Below are positions 16,039-24,772 of a DNA stretch of 41,792 nucleotides, in pieces. The notes beneath the pieces are model-generated. The model was given only the letters and a program-made list of their open reading frames with translations, had not been told where the DNA came from and did no database searches. Each line of letters starts with the position of its first letter. Position 1 is the stretch's first letter. Both the position numbers and the translations under genes were made by a program. Source of the stretch: CAIVPM01 sp964477265 (GTDB lineage Bacteria; Bacteroidota; Bacteroidia; Chitinophagales; Chitinophagaceae); NCBI GenBank assembly GCA_964477265.1, contig CAYZDJ010000023.1, forward strand, positions 1 to 41,792, given 5' to 3'.

Positions 16039-18006
16039 ATGCAAAACTTACTGACTGAATTACAAGACTTACTTGCAGGAGATGAGAGGTTAATTAGTAA
16101 TGGCAAATTATTAAAAAACAAGGTTGTTGAATTGACTTTACAATTAGACACTAAATTGCTGAAATCCCTATTAGCAAAGGAAAGTATTAGAAATGCCTTT
16201 TTTCAGAAAGTAGATGATGTGTGGGTTTTTGATAAAATAAAATTCCAAAAATTTGTAAGCAATAAAACTTTTTTGCCTGATAGTTACACTGCTTTTAAAA
16301 CTAAAATTGGATTATTGTCTGATGAAGATTTTGTAACAGAAAATAGGAATATTGTTTTAGCCTGGCCTTATAAAGATTGCTACCTTGAAGGTGGACAAAC
16401 AAAGGAAGATAACAAACGCAACGAAATTTTTTGGAACGAAACCATTGCACCAGAACAAATTGATAGATTACTGCATCCAAAATGCTTTACTGCATTTAAA
16501 AAATATTCAAAAGAAAGACCTGCAATACCACAAGAAATTACAGCCAATGATAACCTCATTATTAAAGGAAATAATTTGCTTGTGCTACACTCTTTAAAGG
16601 AAGTATATGCCAACAAAATAAAACTGATTTATATAGACCCGCCTTACAACACAGGCTCTGATGGTTTTTTGTATAACGATAGCTTCAATCACTCTACCTG
16701 GTTGACTTTTATGAAAAACAGGTTAGAAGTTGCATGGAATTTATTGGCACAAAATGGGTGCTTTTTTATACAAACTGATGACACAGAATTTGCTTATTTA
16801 AAAGTGTTGTGTGATGAGATTTTTGGCAGAGAAAATTTCAGGGAAAATATCATTTTAAAATCGAGTACAGAAAGTGGAGTAAATGCTATAAATGTAAAAA
16901 GAGGTGAGAGGTTATTTAAGGTAAAAGAGAATATTTTGTTCTATGCAAAGTCTTCTTCATTCAGGTTTAAACCATTTTATACAAAGGCAGAGTATAATAT
17001 TAATTACAAGTATGAAGTAATAAAAAAAGGTAATAATTATACTGTTAAAAATGTACTGAAAGATTTTATTGATAAGCGATTAAATGGTCGTCAAAAAAAG
17101 GAAATTTTAATGTTTGAAATGAATGCCATTGAGCAGGAGTTTATTGCTTACTCACTCAAGCACCCACAACATATTTTTTCATTGGAAAAAAACATAAAGA
17201 AAGCTGGAGAGAAATTTAAGCAAGCTGCTTTAAATACAGTAAAGACAGGTGTTGTAGAGGAATATATCAATTCATCTAACGAAACTGTTTTGTTGTATGA
17301 TGGAGGGGTTTTAGTGCCATTGAATGAACGTATAGTTACAGAAAATGGAGTGAATTATTTTGGTGTGCTAGCTTCTGATTTATGGGTTGATATTGGCACA
17401 ACTGCATCAAGCGAAGGAGGTGTAGCTTTTGCTAATGGAAAGAAGCCAGAGAAGTTGTTGAAAAGAATTATTGAAATGACTACAAATGAGAATGATATTG
17501 TTTTAGATTATCACCTTGGAAGTGGCACTACTGCTGCTGTTGCACATAAATTAAACAGAAGGTATATTGGTATTGAACAAATGGATTATGGAGAAAATGA
17601 TAGCGTTGTGCGTTTGCAAAATGTTATTAATGGAGATGCAACTGGTATAAGTAAATCAGTTAAGTGGAATGGTGGTGGTTCGTTTGTGTATATGGAATTA
17701 AAAAAACTAAATCAAATATTTATTGATGAAATAGAAAAAGCAAAAACGGAAAAGCAAATCAATACATTGCTGAAAGATTTATTGGATAAGGCTTTCATTA
17801 ACTACAATGTTGATAAAGTTGCTTTAGAAAAATATAAAGCATCATTTAATGAACTTGATTTGACTATTCAAAAAAAATGTTTGATAGAAGTATTAGACCT
17901 TAACTATTTGTATGTTCCTTTTTCTGAAATAGAAGACAAATCTTATAAAATTTCAGCAAAAGAAGTTGAATTGAATAAGCAATTTTATTCTCTTAAAATA
18001 AAATAG
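16039..18006 (+). CDS. mod: Type III restriction-modification Mod subunit (adenine DNA methyltransferase)
   Basis: Mod methylates adenine in the recognition site and supplies specificity to the type III complex. The protein is 655 residues, normal for Mod. Motif IV is IYIDPPYNTGSDG (Asp200-Tyr203); motif I is VLDYHLGSGTTAA (about 489-500) near the C-terminal side, giving the beta-class order IV then I. The stretch between them (about 300-450) is the likely target-recognition region. The start is the ATG at 16039; a TTG two codons upstream is rejected. The gene begins 54 bases after the adhesin stop, and the 196-residue protein follows after 5 bases. No tract of short repeats that would allow phase variation is seen. 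Confidence 0.9.
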   Translation: MQNLLTELQDLLAGDERLISNGKLLKNKVVELTLQLDTKLLKSLLAKESIRNAFFQKVDDVWVFDKIKFQKFVSNKTFLPDSYTAFKTKIGLLSDEDFVTENRNIVLAWPYKDCYLEGGQTKEDNKRNEIFWNETIAPEQIDRLLHPKCFTAFKKYSKERPAIPQEITANDNLIIKGNNLLVLHSLKEVYANKIKLIYIDPPYNTGSDGFLYNDSFNHSTWLTFMKNRLEVAWNLLAQNGCFFIQTDDTEFAYLKVLCDEIFGRENFRENIILKSSTESGVNAINVKRGERLFKVKENILFYAKSSSFRFKPFYTKAEYNINYKYEVIKKGNNYTVKNVLKDFIDKRLNGRQKKEILMFEMNAIEQEFIAYSLKHPQHIFSLEKNIKKAGEKFKQAALNTVKTGVVEEYINSSNETVLLYDGGVLVPLNERIVTENGVNYFGVLASDLWVDIGTTASSEGGVAFANGKKPEKLLKRIIEMTTNENDIVLDYHLGSGTTAAVAHKLNRRYIGIEQMDYGENDSVVRLQNVINGDATGISKSVKWNGGGSFVYMELKKLNQIFIDEIEKAKTEKQINTLLKDLLDKAFINYNVDKVALEKYKASFNELDLTIQKKCLIEVLDLNYLYVPFSEIEDKSYKISAKEVELNKQFYSLKIK

Positions 18007-18011
18007 TTGTT

Positions 18012-18602
18012 ATGGCGAATTACAGCAACGATAAGGCTTTCACAGATTATGTACATAACAATATTGCTTTATCTAAAATATATCAACCTATAAATTGGCT
18101 GCCATTTAAACTTGATGAACAAAAGGCAAAAGAGATTGATATGTTTAAAGGAATTGATTATGTTTTTACCTGCAATGGAAATTATAAAACTGTGCAGGAA
18201 AGGTTTAGAGAAAGTAAATACCAGCAATACACTGACTTTACCATTCGCTATAGAAGAGATGGAAATATGAATGCAGAAAGACGCGAGTCGGAATATTATA
18301 AAATGAAAGCAGATTATTTTGTTTATGGCATTACAAATTGTTTGAAGGAAAATATTACGCAGTGTAAAGATTTTATTAAGTATGCTATTATAGATTTAAA
18401 AACTGTTTATGCTAAAATTGACAATGGAGACATTATAATAAAAGATAACAGGCAAAACAAATGCAGCTTAAATGGTTCTGTAATTGAATGCCCTGTAAAG
18501 TATAATATTGATGGATCTTCAAGCTTTTTTCCAATTGAGATTTCAATGCTTGTTAAGTTATGGGGCAATCAAATTATAGTTGCTCAAAAAGGATTTATTT
18601 AA
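18012..18602 (+). CDS. Unrecognised 196-residue protein between mod and res
   Basis: I do not recognise this family with certainty. It has no signal peptide or membrane segment. The central part is rich in conserved-looking charged residues: GIDYVF (47-52), VQERFRE (61-67), YTDFTIRYRRDG (73-84) and YYKMKADYFVYGI (95-107). The order Asp49, Glu63, Asp75 and Lys99 on predicted strands is reminiscent of PD-(D/E)xK nuclease cores, but the exact (D/E)xK triplet is not obvious. It starts 5 bases after mod, so it is almost certainly co-transcribed and coupled. Since the neighbouring Res seems to lack its nuclease domain, this protein may provide the nuclease; a modulator or immunity-type role is the alternative. 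Confidence 0.75.
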   Translation: MANYSNDKAFTDYVHNNIALSKIYQPINWLPFKLDEQKAKEIDMFKGIDYVFTCNGNYKTVQERFRESKYQQYTDFTIRYRRDGNMNAERRESEYYKMKADYFVYGITNCLKENITQCKDFIKYAIIDLKTVYAKIDNGDIIIKDNRQNKCSLNGSVIECPVKYNIDGSSSFFPIEISMLVKLWGNQIIVAQKGFI

Positions 18603-18640
18603 TTTTTAGCATATTAAAATACTAATGACCAAAGCGAATA

Positions 18641-18741
18641 ATTTACCACAAAGTACACAAAGAAGGAACGCAAAGAACACAGAGGTTCTTACATTCTTTG
18701 GTTTTTCTTTGCGAAAAAACTTTGCGTTCATTGCGGTTAAT
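18641..18741. repeat. CGCAAAG/CACAAAG-type dispersed inverted repeat, copy B
   Basis: An imperfect terminal inverted repeat of about 39 bases per arm (18641-18679 against 18703-18741; roughly 28 matching positions by hand), starting ATTTACC and ending GGTTAAT. It fills most of the gap between the 196-residue protein and res, so it sits inside the restriction-modification operon. It is related to the repeats at 12441, 24773 and 29330. Confidence 0.6.
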
Positions 18742-18748
18742 AAAATTT

Positions 18749-20758
18749 ATGCAAACACTTAATCAAATATTAAATACAAATAAATTTGGCGATGATGCTT
18801 TCTATAAAAGCCTTGTCCCTGCTTGGTTGTATTCAAATTTGAAAAATAATTTTGCACAAAGAGCGTATCAGCAAGAAGCTTTTGGAAGGTTTGTTTATTA
18901 CATAAACAACTATAAAAATAAATCAAGAAAGCCAACGCATTTACTATATCAAATGGCAACAGGAAGTGGTAAAACACTTGTTATGGCTGGGCTTATGATT
19001 TATTTGTATGAAAAGGGATATCGCAATTTTTTATTTTTTGTAAATAGCAATAATATTATTGATAAAACACGCGATAACTTTTTAAATAGAAGCTCATCAA
19101 AATATTTATTTGCTAAAACAATTTCTATTGGTGATAAGCAAATAAAAATTAAAGAAGTTCAAAATTTTCAGGCAGCCAATCAAGATGATATAAACATTGT
19201 GTTCTCTACTATTCAAGGCTTGCATTCAAGGTTAAATAATCCAAAGGAAAATAGTTTTACGTATGATGATTTTGAAGATGAAAAAATAGTTTTAATTTCT
19301 GATGAGGCACATCATATAAATGCTACAACAAAAAAAAGCGGCGATTTAAGTGCAGAAGAAAAAGAAGAAATTGTGAGTTGGGAAGGAACTGTAAATAATA
19401 TTTTGCATGCAAATGCTGATAATATTTTATTGGAGTTTACTGCTACAATCGATTTGTCGATACTTGAAATTGCAGCAAAGTATAAAGACAAAATAATCTA
19501 TGATTATTCTTTAAAGCAATTTCGAAATGATGGTTACTCTAAAGAAGTAAAGGTGTTGCAGGCAGATGTTTCTCCATTTTACAGAGCCTTGCAAGGCATA
19601 TTATTAAGCCAGTACAGACGCAAGATTTTTGAGAAAAATAAGCTGCATATAAAGCCTGTAATTCTTTTTAAATCTAAAACTATAAAAGACAGCCAGGCAT
19701 TTTTTAATGAATTTAAAAACAATATCAAAAGCCTTGCTGTTGCTGATTTGCAACGAATTCAATGCTCAAAAACTGATGTATCTATTGCAAAAGTTTTTCA
19801 GTATTTAAAGGCAAATAAAATAAGCCTTGAAAATTTTCTAGTTGAATTGAAAGAAGATTTTTCTGAAAACAAATTAATATCTGTTAATAGTAAAGATGAA
19901 AGTGAGCAAAAACAATTAGCTATAAATTCATTGGAAGATGAAGCAAATGAATACAGGGCTGTGTTTGCAGTTGATAAATTAAATGAAGGTTGGGATGTGT
20001 TGAATCTTTTTGATATTGTGAGGTTATATAATTCGCAAGATAAAAAAAATAATAAAACCACAATGGCTGAAGCACAATTGATTGGCAGGGGAGCAAGGTA
20101 TTGTCCTTTTAAAATTACAGAAGAGCAGCCTTTTTTTTGCAGAAAATATGATGATGATATTGCAAATGAATTAAGGATTTGCGAAGAGCTGTATTACCAT
20201 AGTGCTTACAATCCAAAGTATATAGATGAACTAAATAGTGCATTGGAAGAGATAGGAATTAAAGCAAAAGGTGATGAGAAGAAAAAGGATAGACCAAAGA
20301 AAAAAAATGGAAATGAGTTTTCAGGTAATAAAACGAAACGCAGTAGTAACAATAGTTTTAAGCAATTTGACTTTAATAAACAAATATTTAAAGTTGCTTT
20401 ACAAACAGGCTATTCTACATCAGGTTTTATTTTTGATAGCATAGAAAATAAATCAATTAACACAGTAGAACAACAATATAATTTATCAGATTTTGAGGAA
20501 CATATTATTCGTAAAGGAATTAATAAATTAGTGTTCTATCAATTTTCCAATCTTAAAAAAATATTCCCCAAACTTGATTCTATTAATGAATTAATAAACT
20601 CCAAAGACTATTTGGGAAATATTAAATTAAGTATAACAGCATTACCATCACAACTTGAAAATCTTACAGCAAAAGAAAAATTAGAAACTGTAATTCAAAT
20701 ACTGCAACAAGTTCAGGACTTGATTGTAAAAAATAAACCCAATCTTTTACAACAATAA
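18749..20758 (+). CDS. res: Type III restriction Res subunit, helicase part only
   Basis: A superfamily 2 helicase/translocase. Walker A is ATGSGKT (70-76), followed by a conserved TARG-like segment; the DEAH box is SDEAHH (Asp185-His188). FTATID, LNEGWDVLNLFDIVRLY and AQLIGRGARYCPF are motifs III, V and VI. The start is the ATG at 18749; a TTG upstream lies inside repeat B. The protein is 669 residues, against roughly 850-1000 for typical Res. It ends in KNKPNLLQQ just where, from memory of related Res proteins, a linker and a C-terminal PD-(D/E)xK endonuclease domain would follow. The last 12 bases overlap the 3' end of the convergent gene. It may therefore be truncated, or may rely on a separate nuclease. 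Confidence 0.85.
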   Translation: MQTLNQILNTNKFGDDAFYKSLVPAWLYSNLKNNFAQRAYQQEAFGRFVYYINNYKNKSRKPTHLLYQMATGSGKTLVMAGLMIYLYEKGYRNFLFFVNSNNIIDKTRDNFLNRSSSKYLFAKTISIGDKQIKIKEVQNFQAANQDDINIVFSTIQGLHSRLNNPKENSFTYDDFEDEKIVLISDEAHHINATTKKSGDLSAEEKEEIVSWEGTVNNILHANADNILLEFTATIDLSILEIAAKYKDKIIYDYSLKQFRNDGYSKEVKVLQADVSPFYRALQGILLSQYRRKIFEKNKLHIKPVILFKSKTIKDSQAFFNEFKNNIKSLAVADLQRIQCSKTDVSIAKVFQYLKANKISLENFLVELKEDFSENKLISVNSKDESEQKQLAINSLEDEANEYRAVFAVDKLNEGWDVLNLFDIVRLYNSQDKKNNKTTMAEAQLIGRGARYCPFKITEEQPFFCRKYDDDIANELRICEELYYHSAYNPKYIDELNSALEEIGIKAKGDEKKKDRPKKKNGNEFSGNKTKRSSNNSFKQFDFNKQIFKVALQTGYSTSGFIFDSIENKSINTVEQQYNLSDFEEHIIRKGINKLVFYQFSNLKKIFPKLDSINELINSKDYLGNIKLSITALPSQLENLTAKEKLETVIQILQQVQDLIVKNKPNLLQQ

Positions 20759-21802
20759 ATGTGGTTTAGCTTCAGCTTGACCTGCATTGGTTACAACAAC
20801 AAACTCTGGTCTGAACTCTTTTAAATTATTAGCACCGCCATAGCTTAAAGCACTTTTAACTCCATCAAGTAAGCCTGCTAAAATAAATTTAACTCCACCT
20901 TTAAAAGGTATCACAGTGCTTTCACCTTCTACATTTCTTTGCTCTTGTCCATGAACAGTTTTGGTTTCCAAACTTGCAGCACCTCTATATCTTTTATATA
21001 AGCCATTTGGCTTTTCTATCATTTGTCCTGGAGCTTCTTTTGTACCTGCAAGCAAGCTGCCAAGCATTACACAACTGCTACCCAGTGCCAATGCTTTTGC
21101 AATATCTCCACTTGTTCTTATGCCACCATCTGCCATTACAGGTGTTTTAGATACAGCCAAAATACTTTGCAGGCAACTAACATTTGGCACGCCAAATCCA
21201 GTCTTTACACGTGTTGTGCACAAACTACCTCCCCCAACTCCAACTCTTAATCCATCTGCACCCCAGGCTTCTAAATCCTGTGCAGCTTTTGCACTGGCTA
21301 TATTTCCAGCAATAATATCAACATGATTGGGTAAGGTTGATTTCAATTTTGCAATGGCATCTTTTACATTTTCGTGATGCCCGTGTGCCACATCAATTAA
21401 TATAATATTTGCACCAGCATTTACCAAAGCAGCAGCACGTTCTGCAAAATCTCCATTGGTACCAACAGATGCCATTACAGGTATCTGTTTTATTTCAATA
21501 TTATTATCTGCCCAGATTTTATTTACCCTTTCATTATTTAGTGCAACAGCCACTTTTGCAATATCATCTGCCTGTGCTTCAATAGTCATAAACCTATGAA
21601 TGCAACCCACACCACCCATTACAGCAATCTCAATGGCCATCTTGCTTTCACACACAGTATCCATGCAGCTTGCCACCAACGGAATGCACAAAGAATAGTT
21701 TTTGCTAAGCTTGGTTAACAGGCTAATGTTTTTACGAGAAGAAACTGAAGAATAAGATGGTACCAATTGAATGTCATCGTAAGTTAAAGCAGGTGCGTAC
21801 AT
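20747..21802 (-). CDS. IMPDH/GMP reductase family protein lacking CBS domains
   Basis: A 351-residue TIM-barrel oxidoreductase of purine nucleotide metabolism. It starts MYAPALTYDDIQLVP, the usual IMPDH/GMPR entry. The active-site loop is GVGGGSLCTTRVKTG with catalytic Cys195; the phosphate-binding segment DGGIRTSGDIAKALALG and the flap-side YKRYRGAASLE are present. The two CBS domains that IMPDH carries after about residue 95 are absent, so the protein is best read as GMP reductase (GMP to IMP, NADPH). The C-terminal tail (VVVTNAGQAEAKPHL) is more IMPDH-like, so a CBS-less IMPDH cannot be excluded. I prefer the ATG at 21802 over a TTG at 21826. The 3' end overlaps res by 12 bases. Confidence 0.8.
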   Translation of the reverse strand: MYAPALTYDDIQLVPSYSSVSSRKNISLLTKLSKNYSLCIPLVASCMDTVCESKMAIEIAVMGGVGCIHRFMTIEAQADDIAKVAVALNNERVNKIWADNNIEIKQIPVMASVGTNGDFAERAAALVNAGANIILIDVAHGHHENVKDAIAKLKSTLPNHVDIIAGNIASAKAAQDLEAWGADGLRVGVGGGSLCTTRVKTGFGVPNVSCLQSILAVSKTPVMADGGIRTSGDIAKALALGSSCVMLGSLLAGTKEAPGQMIEKPNGLYKRYRGAASLETKTVHGQEQRNVEGESTVIPFKGGVKFILAGLLDGVKSALSYGGANNLKEFRPEFVVVTNAGQAEAKPHLLL

Positions 21803-21915
21803 ATAAGTAGAATTATTGTTTAGCAAAGAAAATGATTATGGAATGACAGATAAATTTTTTTTAAAGCAAGGCAACCTGAAAACATTTTTTTACGAAGTAA
21901 TAAATAGAAACACCA

Positions 21916-22140
21916 ATGAAGAATACTACTTACAAAACAATTAAAAGTTTTTTTATGAACGTATTTACAAAATCAAAATCGCACGATAGAAATGGCATAA
22001 ATACAGGGCTTTTTGTGCTTTACCTTGTTACTGTAGCAGTTGCTGCAACAGTAATTATACCTAATGAAGAAAAGATAATTTTAGGGGTGCTGAAATCTTT
22101 TATCTGGCCATTATACTTGATTACAAAAGTGTTGAAATAA
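21916..22140 (+). CDS. Small membrane protein, unknown
   Basis: A 74-residue protein with a basic N-terminal third (KSKSHDRNG) and two hydrophobic stretches, about 31-48 (TGLFVLYLVTVAVAATVI) and 56-72 (LGVLKSFIWPLYLITKV). An ATG at 21955 is an alternative start and would drop 13 residues. It has no match I recognise. It is divergent from the GMP reductase-like gene and converges on the DUF3089 gene with only 3 bases between stops. Coding status rests on the clean start, the hydrophobic profile and the lack of any competing gene. Confidence 0.55.
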   Translation: MKNTTYKTIKSFFMNVFTKSKSHDRNGINTGLFVLYLVTVAVAATVIIPNEEKIILGVLKSFIWPLYLITKVLK

Positions 22141-22143
22141 TAA

Positions 22144-23142
22144 TTATTTCTGGAAATGCTCGCTGTAACTCCTAATTCTTAATGCAACATTTTCTTTGAT
22201 ACTTATGTAATAAAAATTGTAATCAGCTATGTGATAGTTTTTTGTTGTAAGAAAGATGTTACCAAAAAACCTTGGCTTTATAGTCCATAAAACATTGCCA
22301 GCAATATTAGCATCAACTACGTTGTATTTTAGTTTATTAAAATTTTGTAAAATGGAGCCTTTGTTGTCAAACCTTGTAGCAGCAGGCTTTTCAGTATTCC
22401 ATGTTATTGGATTTGTTACAACAACAGAATCTTTTTCTGCCAATACATAGTCTGGTTTATACCCATTTTTAAATGTTCGCCAACTGCAAAAACAATTGGT
22501 TTGTGTTGGGGTGTTGCAAGGCAAAATATTTGCAAACCATTTTTTTTCTACTGGCATTCCTACTAAATATGCTACAACTAATTTTTGTTGCAATGGTTTG
22601 CCATCAAAAAACTCATTCAACAATTTTTTAGCGTGTGTTGTGCCCTGGCTGTGGCTTGCAATAACAATGGGCTTTCCATTATTAAGATATTTTAAATAGT
22701 ATTCAAATGCAGTTTTAATATCTGCATAAGCAGTATCAAATGCTTGCAAGGCTTCTATAGTATCGGTTGATGCTTTAGGAAAATACGAACTGATATGTGC
22801 TTGTCTGTAACGAGGTGCAAATAACCTGCCTGCTGCATTAAAAACAGTTGCCTGATATAGAATTGCAGTTTTATCTGTAGTGTGGTTTAATACATCATTT
22901 TCTATAACTGCATTTTGCCCAAATGGCTTTGTGTTATCTAAATATGTTGTTGGGTGAATAAAAAAAATATCAACACTTGTATCTGCTACAAATATTTGCT
23001 GTAAAGGTTTTGGTACACTATCGCCAAAATCTTTTTTAAAAGGGTGACAAGCCCAGTTGTGTAAATTGCTATAATCTGTTTGCGAAAAACAACAGCAAAA
23101 AACAAATAGAAAAACAACAGTAATTTTTAATTTGAATACCAT
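22144..23142 (-). CDS. DUF3089 alpha/beta-hydrolase-fold protein
   Basis: A secreted 332-residue protein with a signal peptide (about 1-21, VFLFVFCCCFSQT). The pattern FFIHPTTYLDN, the segment AILYQATVFNAAGRLFAPRYRQA, the nucleophile elbow ASHSQGT (Ser165) and the CFCSWRTFKNGYKP stretch are typical of DUF3089, an alpha/beta-hydrolase-like family with no firmly established substrate. Two cysteine-containing segments (CNTPTQTNCFC) may form disulfides. The start overlaps the end of the upstream gene (23127-23939) by 16 bases, so the two form a coupled pair in the cell envelope. Confidence 0.85.
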   Translation of the reverse strand: MVFKLKITVVFLFVFCCCFSQTDYSNLHNWACHPFKKDFGDSVPKPLQQIFVADTSVDIFFIHPTTYLDNTKPFGQNAVIENDVLNHTTDKTAILYQATVFNAAGRLFAPRYRQAHISSYFPKASTDTIEALQAFDTAYADIKTAFEYYLKYLNNGKPIVIASHSQGTTHAKKLLNEFFDGKPLQQKLVVAYLVGMPVEKKWFANILPCNTPTQTNCFCSWRTFKNGYKPDYVLAEKDSVVVTNPITWNTEKPAATRFDNKGSILQNFNKLKYNVVDANIAGNVLWTIKPRFFGNIFLTTKNYHIADYNFYYISIKENVALRIRSYSEHFQK

Positions 23143-23939
23143 TTTTTAGCAATTGAGGCATTCATTTGAACATCACTGTTTTCAACATCAATATCATTGG
23201 CACCAAGCAGTATTTTTTGCTTTACAGGAAACTGAATACCATCAATTACAGCATATTCGTTGCATTGTATTACCGCTTTTTGCTTGTTTATATTTCTGCC
23301 CATCATATTGTCAAACATTGGGCCTCCATATATTCCAAAGTAGTCAATAATTTGCTTGCCGTTAAGTTCAAACTGCTTTATTAAATAAGTGGTTGCATCT
23401 ATCCAAAACAGTTTAATGCTGCCATCTCTGTAAGTAAGCTTTATTTTATAACAGTCAGCCTTGTCTATTTTTTCTGTGCCAATAAGTTCAGGAACAAAGC
23501 CTTTGCTTTTGCTGTCAATTAAATCTGCAATATCTCCTGCTGCATTCATTTTGTGCTTACAGCTTTTATATGTGGCACTATCCATTTTTTTAACTCCACC
23601 TTCCATGCCAGGAAAATCGCCAAAACTTTGCATTGATGGCGTAAATATAAAGCCACCAGTATCTGTAACAAGTGTGTAAACGCCTTTCATGCCAAACATT
23701 CCAGCCATTTCTTTTCTAAAAAGTTTTCCTGTTTCGGTATATATTGTTGTAGCAATATCCATTGCACGTCCCATTACATTCATTTTTAATGTGCTTGTAT
23801 ATTGCAATGTTGTTAATGATGCAAACTTTTCGGTGCCACCATTTTTTTCTTCGTATTTGGTTAATATATCATCAATGCTTTGGGCAAATGATTGCATTGT
23901 AATGAAAGCAAATAGTAACAGAAATATTTTCTTTTGCAT
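23127..23939 (-). CDS. LolA-like periplasmic protein
   Basis: A 270-residue exported protein (signal peptide about 1-19, ending SFAQ). The start DDILTKYEEKNGGTEKFASLTTLQYTS and the later LFWIDATTYLIKQFEL resemble the outer-membrane lipoprotein-sorting (LolA/LolB-like) fold common in Bacteroidota, where such proteins bind a hydrophobic ligand in a half-barrel. It is probably not the housekeeping LolA. It overlaps the DUF3089 gene by 16 bases, implying joint expression. A TATATTTG box on the minus strand (plus 23957-23964) lies 17 bases before the start codon, without a clear upstream TTG. Confidence 0.7.
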   Translation of the reverse strand: MQKKIFLLLFAFITMQSFAQSIDDILTKYEEKNGGTEKFASLTTLQYTSTLKMNVMGRAMDIATTIYTETGKLFRKEMAGMFGMKGVYTLVTDTGGFIFTPSMQSFGDFPGMEGGVKKMDSATYKSCKHKMNAAGDIADLIDSKSKGFVPELIGTEKIDKADCYKIKLTYRDGSIKLFWIDATTYLIKQFELNGKQIIDYFGIYGGPMFDNMMGRNINKQKAVIQCNEYAVIDGIQFPVKQKILLGANDIDVENSDVQMNASIAKKWYSN

Positions 23940-23962
23940 ATTTTTTTATTAGTCCACAAATA

Positions 23963-23995
23963 TAAAAAAGGCTACACCAATATTGACGTAGCCTT
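23963..23995 (-). terminator. Terminator after the TPM-domain gene
   Basis: On the minus strand an 8-bp stem AAGGCTAC/GTAGCCTT with a 12-base loop runs into TTTTTTATA. It lies 60 bases beyond the TPM gene stop and just upstream of the LolA-like gene. Confidence 0.75.
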
Positions 23996-24054
23996 GTTAA
24001 ATAAGGTTAATATAATTTTGGTTGATTCTAATATCATTAAAATAACAATAGTTG

Positions 24055-24645
24055 CTATTTCATTTTCAACTTTTGTCTTAATGTATCAATCAAAGCAAGA
24101 AGTCCATTGTATGTTCCATCAAAATATTCTCCTTGCTTAAATTTAGCTATAAAGTGTTTGTCCATTATTTCCTTAGTTTCTTGGTCAGATAATATTTTCT
24201 CTATTCCATAACCATTGCAAATCCTTATCTTCCTATATCCTTTGGAAATACAAATTGTTACTCCATTGTTTTTATCTTTTTGCCCAACTCCCCAAACATT
24301 TGCAATATGCAATGCAAGGTCGTTAAACTTTTCTTTTGTCGTGTAAATTGTATCAATTGTAACAATACAAATCTGAGCAGTTGTTTCCTTTTCAAAGGCA
24401 GATATAACGCTGTCAAGTTTCTTCTCTTCGTTATCATTAAACAATCCTTCATAATCATTTGTATAGCCAATTGGTTTAGGTAAACTATCCCCAAAAATTT
24501 GCCTTTGTAATTGAAGCTTTGCCGCGATAGATGTATCTGTTGAAAGTAATAATGGGTTATCTGCTGTTTGGCTATTGCATGAAACAATTATTGATGATGA
24601 TAACAAAATACAACTAAAAAATATAAGACGTTTGATGAAAAACAT
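24055..24645 (-). CDS. TPM-domain lipoprotein (YgcG-like)
   Basis: A 196-residue predicted lipoprotein (lipobox IIVSC, Cys23). Residues about 55-190 form a TPM domain: GYTNDYEGLFNDNEEKKLDSVISAFEK is the usual entry, then QICIVTIDT, NNGVTICISKGYRKIRICNGYGIE and the Asp/Phe-rich tail FKQGEYFDGTYNGLLALID. TPM proteins are envelope-associated; some members have phosphatase activity or assist photosystem repair, but most are unassigned. Unlike many YgcG-type relatives, no C-terminal membrane helix or Gly-rich tail follows. It has its own terminator and stands alone. Confidence 0.85.
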   Translation of the reverse strand: MFFIKRLIFFSCILLSSSIIVSCNSQTADNPLLLSTDTSIAAKLQLQRQIFGDSLPKPIGYTNDYEGLFNDNEEKKLDSVISAFEKETTAQICIVTIDTIYTTKEKFNDLALHIANVWGVGQKDKNNGVTICISKGYRKIRICNGYGIEKILSDQETKEIMDKHFIAKFKQGEYFDGTYNGLLALIDTLRQKLKMK

Positions 24646-24772
24646 ATTATTTTCTAATTTTAAATATGTTAAGTAATCTGCAAATATTCATACCATATTT
24701 TGTCAGAAATTGTTTAAATTATTTAGACTATAGAAATGGCTTTTATTATGTTTATTAAGTAGTTTAAAATTT

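Noticed and set aside
16100..18000. Phase-variable simple repeat in mod
   Set aside because: No homopolymer or short tandem repeat long enough to slip was found in the gene.
18698..18748. N-terminal extension of Res from a TTG start
   Set aside because: It lies in dispersed repeat B; the ATG at 18749 gives a natural start.
16039..20758. Restriction-modification locus as part of a prophage or integrated element
   Set aside because: No integrase, transposase, tRNA-flanking attachment site or phage gene is visible on either side.
20961..21326. 121-codon open frame on the plus strand
   Set aside because: It is antisense to the GMP reductase-like gene, whose catalytic motifs are intact; no start or family features.
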